Positions 1-5,213 of a stretch of 8,548 bases of DNA are shown here, in pieces. The notes beneath the pieces are model-generated. The model did no database searches. It was not told the origin of the DNA and worked only from the letters and a program-made list of their open reading frames with translations. This stretch comes from Methanosarcinales archaeon (lineage in GTDB: Archaea > Halobacteriota > Methanosarcinia > Methanosarcinales > Methanogasteraceae), in assembly GCA_003661105.1 (NCBI GenBank), contig QMVM01000079.1, positions 1-8,548 on the forward strand, given 5' to 3'. Position numbers and translations under genes: made by a program. Position 1 is the first letter of the stretch, and the number at the start of each line of letters is the position of its first letter.

Positions 1-281
1 ACCATGCCAGCCAGCCTGATCTCATCAACGCCTCCGAATATCTGCTGGTAATCCTGATACTCCTTCTGAAGAGCGATCATGCCTGTTTCAGTGATCATAA
101 TCTCCTGGCCATTCGGAAGCATCCTTCTTGCGATCATATTCTCCTGTTCCAGAAGTTGCAGCTTGCGAGATGCGGTCTGCGGGCTGGTCTCGAGATGCTG
201 CGCAAATTCGGAAGATGATATGGCGATGTTTGATTCAAGAGCGCCAAGCAGCGCCAGATGTTTGAGTGGTTCGATGGGCAT
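1..281 (-). CDS. ribK: CTP-dependent riboflavin kinase with N-terminal winged helix (RibK/RbkR type), partial
   Basis: The gene reads leftward and runs off the window at base 1, so only about the first 93 residues are present. The protein begins MPIEPLKHLALLGALE. It continues through a winged-helix/MarR-like DNA-binding segment (SSSEFAQHLETSPQTASRKL, then a LLEQENMIARR wing). After a linker (YQDYQQIFGG) it reaches EIRLAGMV, which matches the first strand of the archaeal riboflavin kinase domain. Members of this family phosphorylate riboflavin to FMN using CTP. Those with the winged helix can also act as transcriptional regulators of riboflavin genes (RbkR). That is family knowledge; the kinase catalytic part lies outside the window. 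An in-frame ATG at 317 would add 12 residues. I prefer 281 because the TATA-like box at 333-340 predicts transcription starting near 310, downstream of 317, and because a weak ribosome site (GGATGA) lies 10 bases ahead of 281. Confidence 0.85.
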   Translation of the reverse strand, partial: MPIEPLKHLALLGALESNIAISSSEFAQHLETSPQTASRKLQLLEQENMIARRMLPNGQEIMITETGMIALQKEYQDYQQIFGGVDEIRLAGM

Positions 282-306
282 GGTATCTTTGTCATCCAAT
301 TTTGAG

Positions 307-317
307 ATGGTTACCAT
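307..317. promoter_or_regulatory. Near-palindrome at the predicted ribK transcript start (candidate operator)
   Basis: ATGGT-T-ACCAT is a perfect 5-bp inverted repeat around a single base and sits on the predicted transcript start of the riboflavin kinase gene. Winged-helix riboflavin kinases can be autoregulatory, so this could be their operator. I do not recall the binding consensus for this lineage well enough to match it, and a short palindrome can arise by chance. Confidence 0.25.
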
Positions 318-332
318 ATATTGGATGTGGGA

Positions 333-340
333 CTTTAAAG
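333..340 (-). promoter_or_regulatory. TATA-like box for the riboflavin kinase gene
   Basis: The box CTTTAAAG is self-complementary and stands in an otherwise G/C-containing stretch. At the usual archaeal spacing of about 26 bases from box centre to transcript start, the RNA would begin near base 310. That leaves a leader of about 30 bases before the ATG at 281. Because the box is palindromic its direction is assigned from the gene position only. Confidence 0.5.
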
Positions 341-434
341 GTTGTGGTTGCCGTTGCTGTGTTGGGGGTAGATCGGTTGCGAAGAAGTTGCAAAGCAAAG
401 TGTTATCTCGATACCAGCCCTTGTAACCGATCGG

Positions 435-729
435 GTGACCTGGAAATGTCCACGGCAACGAATCGCAACAAAGCTTCCTGGGGGGACTCTGGAAGTGATT
501 GAATACTGGTCAGAAATGGAGGGGACTGATAGACGAGGGGCTGCATGAGTGGGAGATACATAAAGCACTCAGTATGTATAAAGACCACCGGGTAACATTA
601 TGGCGGGCAGGCGAGATTGTTTTGGTTTCTTTGTCAGAACTGTTAGCAGAGTTGCCGAAACAGAAAAGAATCATTCAGTACGATATGGCGGAGTTAAATG
701 AGGATATAAAATTTTCTTGCGGGTGCTAA
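435..729 (+). pseudogene. Frameshifted UPF0175-type antitoxin relic
   Basis: Two overlapping reading frames together look like one antitoxin of the UPF0175 kind, usually found beside PIN-domain toxins. The first half lies in the frame of base 447 and includes RIATKLPGGTLEVIEYWSEM followed by EGTDRRGAA, ending at the TGA at 546-548. The second half lies in the frame of base 499: GLIDEGLHEWEIHKALSMYK, then a VTLWRAGEI helix and LSELLAELPK, ending at the TAA at 727-729. The order fits the family: N-terminal strand and helix, acidic helix, then the helix-turn-helix-like 'YK..RVTLWRAGEI' segment. The junction is at 522-533, where the same bases encode GTDR in one frame and GLID in the other. This suggests a small deletion between two similar short stretches. 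The left limit is uncertain; GTG at 435 is one possible start. No toxin gene follows. Bases 730-830 keep a 33-codon open stretch in the same frame as the second half but with no start codon. The intact second half alone is unlikely to work as an antitoxin. Confidence 0.6.
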
Positions 730-830
730 AATGGTGTGGATTGCTGCAAAGATGCTTACATCGCAATAAACGATGCAATCGAATCGATACGACAATTGAT
801 TAAAGCCGGGTTGTGGGGGTGCGCCAAGGA

Positions 831-840
831 TTAATATTTT
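831..840 (+). promoter_or_regulatory. TATA-like box for the AlbA_2-domain gene
   Basis: TTAATATTTT lies about 26 bases ahead of a predicted transcript start near 863. This gives a leader of about 16 bases that contains the ribosome site GAGGTG at 866-871. The fit of box, leader and ribosome site supports both the promoter and the TTG start at 879. Confidence 0.5.
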
Positions 841-878
841 GAAAAGGTTATTGTGTGTATACAACGAGGTGTTCTTGA

Positions 879-2279
879 TTGACAAAAAAATATGTGAATG
901 GTATCTTATATAGTTGCGATGAATGTTTAATAGATATTCGACATAGACTAAAATCGAAAGTAGAATTTCCTATAAATAATTTCAATAACGAACCTTCTGA
1001 TGAAAGTTTGGATAGGAAATTAATTTTAGAAATGATAATTAGTAAATTGTTCTATAACATTGACGGTTGGCTGGAAAGACCAAAATATGCGAAGACAAAA
1101 ATTATGACGGATCTGATCAATCATGGTCAGTTCGCAGAGGGTGAGATAGAAAGTGTTTTTAAAGGATATGAATATGAAACCACTGATTTTTCGGACGAAT
1201 TTATCCAGGAGCATCCTGAAATCGACTCCATTGAGATATGGAAGCGTTTGGCTATGACAGGTATGACGGAAGAAGATCCGAATGTTCCGACCGAGAAAAA
1301 GTATAGATTCTCCACCTATGGATGTGATCTTCTGGTTGCGGTGGGTTACTGCAAAGCGGATGTTGAAACATTAGTCTGTCCGGATTGTGGTTTGGAGGTT
1401 CAAAACACTCCGGAAAATTGCACATTGGGATATGAACGTGATTTGGTATGTTACAAATGTGTCAATGAAAGAGCAGATGAATTTGATACGAAGGGATTGG
1501 TCAGAAAAGGTAATCCTCCACACCATGGACATTGGGCAACACAGGAACCAGAACTTGTTTACACCGGAACTGATTATTTTAGTATTTTACACCCCTCCTG
1601 CAAAAAAAGCCCACGAAAAGACGGTAAAGGGGTTATGTTGGTTTCTGGAGTTTGGATCGATGATTGTGGGCGAGTCACATTAAGCTTGGAATGTACCTTC
1701 TGTGGTGCGAGAAACGCATTGAAACCATTTACGAAAGATGGGGAAATTTCTCTTTTAAATGAAAGCGGTGCAGTATGGAAAAGAATAGAATCACGTGTAT
1801 ATGAGCTTATTGAAGGTGGTGAAAACGAAAGAGTTGAATTCAAATCTTCCATGAAGTGGGATTACAAAAAGAGTACCAAAAACAAAAAGTTGGGACATGA
1901 AGTTACAAGAACAATTTCAGCTTTTTTGAATTCATCTGGTGGCATTCTCTTGATCGGTGTGGGTGACGAGGGAAATATCATGGGAATTGAAAAAGATTTC
2001 GAAACGTTAAAAGAGGGTAAACAAAATACAGATGGTTTTGAACTACACATAAATAATCTTGTGAACGGCGATCTTGGCAAAGAATATCGAAAATTCGTTC
2101 ACGTTTCGTTTGAAATGATTGATGGAAAATATATTTGTTTTATAGAGATTGATAAATCTCCTGAACCCGTGCTTTTGAAATATAACGGAAAAACGGTATT
2201 TGTTGTTAGGTCTGGAAATAGCTCACAAACCTACGATGAAAAAGAACAGAATAAATATATTAAAATGCATTGGGAATGA
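879..2279 (+). CDS. Composite protein with Cys-pair (zinc ribbon-like) region and C-terminal Schlafen/AlbA_2 domain
   Basis: The start is TTG: a stop codon (TGA, 876-878) directly precedes it, and GAGGTG at 866-871 is a good ribosome site 7 bases away. The protein has 466 residues. Residues 1-165 are not recognisable and include one early Cys pair (C13, C16). Residues 167-194 hold CPDC and CYKC, a spacing typical of a zinc ribbon, and another pair (C272, C275) follows. The C-terminal part, about residues 312-455, matches the AlbA_2 (Schlafen AlbA-like) domain: ERVEFKSS near 318, then GGILLIGVGDEGNIMGIE at 354-371, KYICFIEIDKSPEPV near 417 and VFVVRSGNSSQTY near 440. This domain binds or handles nucleic acids in many proteins, often in regulators and defence or mobile loci; the activity of this one is unknown. 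The gene is visibly richer in A/T than the genes from 2694 onward, which suggests acquisition. No signal peptide or membrane segment is seen. Domain call is confident, function is not. Confidence 0.75.
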   Translation: MTKKYVNGILYSCDECLIDIRHRLKSKVEFPINNFNNEPSDESLDRKLILEMIISKLFYNIDGWLERPKYAKTKIMTDLINHGQFAEGEIESVFKGYEYETTDFSDEFIQEHPEIDSIEIWKRLAMTGMTEEDPNVPTEKKYRFSTYGCDLLVAVGYCKADVETLVCPDCGLEVQNTPENCTLGYERDLVCYKCVNERADEFDTKGLVRKGNPPHHGHWATQEPELVYTGTDYFSILHPSCKKSPRKDGKGVMLVSGVWIDDCGRVTLSLECTFCGARNALKPFTKDGEISLLNESGAVWKRIESRVYELIEGGENERVEFKSSMKWDYKKSTKNKKLGHEVTRTISAFLNSSGGILLIGVGDEGNIMGIEKDFETLKEGKQNTDGFELHINNLVNGDLGKEYRKFVHVSFEMIDGKYICFIEIDKSPEPVLLKYNGKTVFVVRSGNSSQTYDEKEQNKYIKMHWE

Positions 2280-2300
2280 AAATTATATGAATACCAATAA

Positions 2301-2308
2301 TTTTAAAT
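2301..2308 (+). promoter_or_regulatory. TATA-like box for the small antitoxin-like gene
   Basis: TTTTAAAT is centred about 36 bases ahead of the ATG at 2341. The predicted transcript start is near 2330, leaving a leader of about 10 bases. If used, it rules out the in-frame ATG at 2287, which lies upstream of the box. Confidence 0.35.
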
Positions 2309-2340
2309 CATGTTCAATCGCTTATGGGAAGTTACATAAT

Positions 2341-2619
2341 ATGAACACGATACCAAAGATCGCTCCAATCCTGAACACAACCCCGGAAGAACTGGAGAGA
2401 GAAAGCCTCAAAACATATCTACACATCAGACTGAAACGCTGCGAGTCCGAACTATTCAATCTCGCAAGGAAATACGGGGTTTCATCGATCGAAGACTTTG
2501 AAGAGGAATACAAAAGAGGAAATATAGTGGAAGAAGGAACATGGGAAGACTTCTTCAGGCTGGATCACCTTGAAGCGGAAAGAGAATCGATAAGAGCGGC
2601 AGTAGGGGTGATCCAGTGA
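2341..2619 (+). CDS. Small helical protein, probable antitoxin-like, orphan
   Basis: The protein has 92 residues and starts MNTIPKIAPILNTTPEELER. It then runs through a highly charged, mostly helical stretch (ESLKTYLHIRLKRCESELF), a KYGVSSIEDFEEE segment, and an acidic end with WEDFFRLDHLEAERESI. This pattern (SLxxYLxxRL, KYGVxSxxxF, WEDFFxLDxLE) resembles small archaeal and bacterial proteins that I recall lying directly before a toxin-like gene, hence antitoxin-like. That assignment is from memory of the family and is inferred. No intact partner follows: only 74 bases separate it from the next gene and no good open frame exists there. The start at 2341 is preferred; the open frame reaches further left to 2200, inside the preceding gene, and another ATG lies at 2287. 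No clear ribosome site is seen (GGGAAG at 2326-2331 is the best). Confidence 0.6.
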   Translation: MNTIPKIAPILNTTPEELERESLKTYLHIRLKRCESELFNLARKYGVSSIEDFEEEYKRGNIVEEGTWEDFFRLDHLEAERESIRAAVGVIQ

Positions 2620-2693
2620 ATACAGCGTTTGCGACAGTCCGATCAGAGAGTTTCTCAAGTTTTGTACAGCACCCCATCGATGAATAAAATGAG

Positions 2694-3614
2694 ATGAACC
2701 TAATCGCCAACCACCCCTGCACCAAATGCGACAACCCCGCAGTCATATTCCAGCCATACTCAGGCATGTACCTCTGCAAAGAGCACCTGATCGATGACAT
2801 CACGCGCAAGGTCAAGCGAGACCTCCGCAAGTACAACCTCCAGCCGGGCACGATCGCTGTCGCATTAAGCGGCGGCAAGGACAGCTCCGTGCTCCTACAC
2901 CTCCTGCACAAGATCTTCGCGCCAAGCCGTAAAATCAAGATCATCGCAATAACAATCGACGAAGGCATCAGCGGCTACCGCGAAAAGACGATAGAAAACG
3001 CGAAGAACCTCGCATCCGACCTCGAAATTCCACACACTATCGTCTCGTTTAAGGACGCATTCGGAAGAACACTCAACGATCTCATGAAAGAGAGCGGCCG
3101 CCCGCCATGCTCGGTATGCGGCGCGCTCCGGAAGAACCTGCTTAATAAAACCGCGAAACAACTTGGAGCCGGCTATCTCGCGATCGGACACAACCTCGAT
3201 GACGAGGCGCAGACGATTCTCATCAATCACCTGCGCGGCGATATCGGGCGGCTTGTGAGGTTGTCGCATGTGGGTGGGAGGGTGCAGCCAGGTCTCGTGC
3301 CGCGCATCAAGCCCTTGCGGCACGTTCCGGAGGGCGAGGTTGTGGCGTATGCGGGCGCAGCCGGGCTTTCTGTCTGCCCGAAGGCGTGCCCGTACATGGA
3401 CGAGGCGTACCGGCTCGGGGTGCGGATATTCTTACGCGAGTTTGAGGATCAGCACCCTGGCACTCGGCACGGAATCGTGCGCGGGTTTGACCGGATGATC
3501 GGCGCGCTTGGTGATGCGTATCCGCCGGCATCGCTTGTGCCGTGCCGGGTCTGCCGCGAGCCGTGTACGGACGGGCTCTGTCAGGCGTGCAAGATGCTTG
3601 GTAGGGATAGCTAA
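2694..3614 (+). CDS. ncsA: TtuA/NcsA-family tRNA 2-thiolation enzyme (ATP pyrophosphatase, TIGR00269-like)
   Basis: The protein has 306 residues and is cytoplasmic. In order it shows an N-terminal zinc finger (C9, C12, C28, H31), the PP-loop SGGKDS at 59-64, CSVC at 139-142, GHNLDDEAQT at 165-174, ACPY with C232, and a C-terminal zinc finger (C284, C287, C296, C299; C291 also lies within it). In this family the enzyme adenylates a tRNA uridine or ribothymidine and replaces its 2-oxygen by sulfur. Three cysteines corresponding to C139, C142 and C232 hold an oxygen-sensitive Fe-S cluster. All expected residues are present, so the enzyme looks intact. Whether it modifies wobble U34 (NcsA/Ncs6) or position 54 (TtuA) cannot be told from the sequence, and the symbol is provisional. 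C228, four residues before C232, is an additional nearby cysteine. The ATG at 2694 has no strong ribosome site or TATA-like box, so it may be read from the promoter of the upstream small gene. Confidence 0.9.
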   Translation: MNLIANHPCTKCDNPAVIFQPYSGMYLCKEHLIDDITRKVKRDLRKYNLQPGTIAVALSGGKDSSVLLHLLHKIFAPSRKIKIIAITIDEGISGYREKTIENAKNLASDLEIPHTIVSFKDAFGRTLNDLMKESGRPPCSVCGALRKNLLNKTAKQLGAGYLAIGHNLDDEAQTILINHLRGDIGRLVRLSHVGGRVQPGLVPRIKPLRHVPEGEVVAYAGAAGLSVCPKACPYMDEAYRLGVRIFLREFEDQHPGTRHGIVRGFDRMIGALGDAYPPASLVPCRVCREPCTDGLCQACKMLGRDS

Positions 3615-3642
3615 TATCACCGATTGAGTATCAGAAAAGGTT

Positions 3643-3649
3643 TTTATAA
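3643..3649 (+). promoter_or_regulatory. TATA-like box for the DsrE-like gene
   Basis: TTTATAA lies inside a T-rich stretch after the thiolation gene. It predicts a transcript start near 3672, only 8 bases before the ATG at 3680. GGTGA at 3671-3675 would sit at the very 5' end of such a short leader. The T-run at 3641-3645 could also help end the upstream transcript. Confidence 0.5.
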
Positions 3650-3679
3650 CTGTGAACGGATCGTTACTATGGTGAAACC

Positions 3680-4000
3680 ATGAAGATAGGGATCATAATC
3701 TATTCGGATGATTCGGAGACCGTCTGGAACGCTTTTCGGTTCGGAAGTTTCGCACTGGCAGAGGGTGACTCTGTAAAGGTATTCCTGCTTGGCAAAGGTG
3801 TGGAGTGCGAGTCCCTGGACACAAGCAAGTTTGTGGTGACCGAACAGATGAGAACGTTTCTGGATGCGGGTGGTGAGATATTTGCCTGCGGTAGCTGCCT
3901 TAAAATCCGCCAATCGGAGGGCTCGGATGTGTGCCCGTTATCAACGATGCGAGACCTGTATGATATCGTTACAGAGAGTGATAAAACCGTTACATTCTGA
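3680..4000 (+). CDS. DsrE-like small sulfur-relay family protein
   Basis: The protein has 106 residues, which is normal for the DsrE/DsrF/TusD fold. It begins with the strand MKIGIIIYSDDSETVWNAFR, then a helix and a second strand (DSVKVFLLGKGVEC). The segment EIFACGSCLKIRQSEG carries C70 and C73, and C85 follows in DVCPLSTMRDLYDIV. Family members are soluble and often pass persulfide sulfur through a conserved cysteine or act with redox partners. The C70-x2-C73 pair plus C85 in the position usual for the family suggest thiol chemistry, but the partner and substrate are unknown. The gene has its own TATA-like box and is followed by a hairpin, so it is probably transcribed alone. Its place between a tRNA thiolation gene and heterodisulfide reductase is suggestive of sulfur metabolism but not proof. 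Confidence 0.8.
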   Translation: MKIGIIIYSDDSETVWNAFRFGSFALAEGDSVKVFLLGKGVECESLDTSKFVVTEQMRTFLDAGGEIFACGSCLKIRQSEGSDVCPLSTMRDLYDIVTESDKTVTF

Positions 4001-4003
4001 AGT

Positions 4004-4047
4004 AAAAGTGCAGGCTCTCTGGTAATTCGCGAGTGCATGCACTTTTT
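4004..4047 (+). terminator. Inverted repeat with T-run after the DsrE-like gene
   Basis: AAAAGTGCA (4004-4012) pairs with TGCACTTTT (4038-4046) across a 25-base loop, and T-run 4043-4047 ends the second arm. Within it AGTGCATGCACT (4032-4043) is a perfect 12-bp palindrome and offers an alternative fold. Its place 3 bases after the stop codon fits a terminator. The palindrome could instead bind a protein. Confidence 0.45.
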
Positions 4048-4076
4048 CACTTCCGGAGGACATGGTAAAGAAGATT

Positions 4077-4151
4077 AAACCACGGAGAGCAGGGAAGATC
4101 ATCGAAAGTTGTTATTTTTGTCTTTCACTCCCTCTGTTCCCTCTGTGGTTT
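4077..4151. repeat. Imperfect inverted repeat element with CTCTGTGG-type arms
   Basis: The left arm AAACCACGGAGAGCAGGGA (4077-4095) is the inexact complement of the right arm at 4129-4151, which contains TCCCTCTGT twice in tandem (4129-4137, 4138-4146) and ends GTGGTTT. An inner pair GAAAG (4104-4108) and CTTTC (4122-4126) would extend the hairpin around a T-rich loop. Sequences of this kind with CTCTGTGG/CCACAGAG arms recur between genes in many prokaryotic genomes, as far as I recall, so it is probably a dispersed non-coding repeat. An ATG at 4062 opens 45 codons through it, but its GGAGG is only 2 bases from the ATG, so I do not call a gene. Confidence 0.5.
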
Positions 4152-4316
4152 TCCAAAAACCATTTCGAAAATATCAAAAAGTCTCAGGGGTGGTTTTAGT
4201 CACTGCAACGCGAGAAACGCAAGCGCCGACGACAGAGTCATTACCAAAGACCCAAACGACATACCCACCAGCATCTCTTGCGCCGCGCAGATTGCCCGGC
4301 AGGGGTGACAAACATC
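4152..4316. other. Intergenic stretch without a convincing gene
   Basis: This is part of the 400-base gap between the DsrE-like gene and hdrE. No gene on the plus strand is supported. On the minus strand an open frame of 51 codons runs from 4355 to 4200. It contains a hydrophobic end (MLVGMSFGSLVMTLSSALAF) but has no ribosome site, and it would begin inside the hdrE promoter region. It may be a fragment or chance. Confidence 0.4.
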
Positions 4317-4322
4317 GATAAC

Positions 4323-4332
4323 TTTTAAATAA
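4323..4332 (+). promoter_or_regulatory. TATA-like box for the hdrE-hdrD operon
   Basis: TTTTAAATAA is the clearest TATA-like element in the gap. It predicts a transcript start near 4353, leaving a leader of nearly 50 bases before hdrE. Four GATAA motifs (4317, 4333, 4363, 4384) are scattered around it. The ribosome site AAGGAGG at 4388-4394 is 6 bases from the ATG. Confidence 0.6.
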
Positions 4333-4346
4333 GATAACTCCAATGA

Positions 4347-4372
4347 AAAGGTCATAAAGGTCGATAACCTTT
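4347..4372 (+). promoter_or_regulatory. Direct and inverted repeats at the predicted hdrED transcript start
   Basis: AAAGGTC occurs twice in a 9-base period (4347-4353 and 4356-4362). The second copy pairs with ACCTTT at 4367-4372 around a 5-base loop (AAAGGT-CGATA-ACCTTT). The set covers the predicted transcript start, so it could be an operator, or a small 5' hairpin in the RNA. The role is inferred from position only. Confidence 0.4.
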
Positions 4373-4400
4373 GATTATGATATGATAAAGGAGGCTAAAT

Positions 4401-5213
4401 ATGGCAGAACATATAGCAGAGTATTACAGTGGTTTGTCTATTGACAATACCCTGACCTTCCAAGTTGCGCTTGTTATGGGCTTTCTGGCAGTCATCGCCG
4501 CTGCGGCCGGTATCCTGTTTCAGATGTCGAAATGGGGTTACGGATCGGCAGGCTATGGCAAAGCCGGTCAGAAGGGCAGTATTGTAGCGTTCCTGAAGCT
4601 GTTTTTGTCTCAGACATTCGACAAGAAACATGAGCAGAGTGTGCTAACGACGCTTGTTATGGACATCCTGCTCCAGCGGCGCATCCTGAAGCGTAGTGTC
4701 ACCAGATGGGTCATGCATATAACGATCTTCTGGGGATGGATTATGCTGTTCCTCTTCTCGATGGGTATCTTCGTGGTGGAACTCTTAAGCAAGGCGGGCA
4801 TATATCATGCCGAGGTACATCCACTCGTCGAGAACTTTCCGTTGATCGTGACGTTGAACACGGTATTCGGATATGTATTGTTAATTGGTGTGCTGATTGC
4901 AATCGCAAGACGGCTCTTCATAAAAGAGGTTCGAGATGGTAACACGTTCTATGACACCTTCCTGATCTGGGGACTGTTCGTAATCGTGATAACTGGCTTC
5001 ATCTCCGAGGGAATCAGGTACAACGGCACCGAATATGCCACCACGCTCACCAATTTCTGGAGTCTTGGAATCAGCAATGCAGCATCACCCCCGGCAGCGC
5101 TCTTCCATGTGGTGATCTCGCTTCTATTCTGTGTTGCGATGATACCATTTACGAAGTACATCCACATCATCGCGACACCGTTGTCTATCCTATCTCACGG
5201 TGGTGGTGAATAA
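4401..5213 (+). CDS. hdrE: Heterodisulfide reductase membrane cytochrome b subunit HdrE
   Basis: The protein has 270 residues, close to the usual HdrE length. Five hydrophobic segments can be seen at about 20-41, 104-126, 148-169, 186-205 and 234-257, as in the NarI-like cytochrome b fold. Candidate haem ligands are H106 (VMHITIFWGW), H236 (ALFHVVISLL) and H255; exact pairing is not assigned. GFISEGIRYN at 199-208 resembles the conserved stretch after the fourth helix of the HdrE/DsrM group. HdrE carries electrons from reduced methanophenazine in the membrane to HdrD. The start ATG follows AAGGAGG by 6 bases. The gene overlaps hdrD by one base, and this E-then-D order is the one known from Methanosarcina. 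An HdrE-like paralogue serving another electron route is possible, but the partner gene argues for the classical enzyme. Confidence 0.87.
   Translation: MAEHIAEYYSGLSIDNTLTFQVALVMGFLAVIAAAAGILFQMSKWGYGSAGYGKAGQKGSIVAFLKLFLSQTFDKKHEQSVLTTLVMDILLQRRILKRSVTRWVMHITIFWGWIMLFLFSMGIFVVELLSKAGIYHAEVHPLVENFPLIVTLNTVFGYVLLIGVLIAIARRLFIKEVRDGNTFYDTFLIWGLFVIVITGFISEGIRYNGTEYATTLTNFWSLGISNAASPPAALFHVVISLLFCVAMIPFTKYIHIIATPLSILSHGGGE

Noticed and set aside
79..426. 115-codon plus-strand open frame at the left edge
   Set aside because: It overlaps the riboflavin kinase gene on the other strand, whose winged helix and kinase-domain start are clearly recognisable.
371..432. 8-bp inverted repeat GATCGGTT/AACCGATC
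   Set aside because: The arms are short and 46 bases apart, with no link to a gene end or promoter; chance is a sufficient explanation.
2200..2340. N-terminal extension of the small antitoxin-like protein
   Set aside because: It would overlap the end of the AlbA_2 gene by 80 bases and lies upstream of the TATA-like box at 2301-2308; the recognisable part begins at 2341.
4062..4199. 45-codon plus-strand frame after GGAGGA
   Set aside because: The ribosome-like site is only 2 bases from the ATG, and most of the frame is the inverted repeat element.
4109..4321. 70-codon plus-strand frame in the intergenic region
   Set aside because: No ribosome site and no family resemblance; it begins inside the repeat and its composition looks non-coding.
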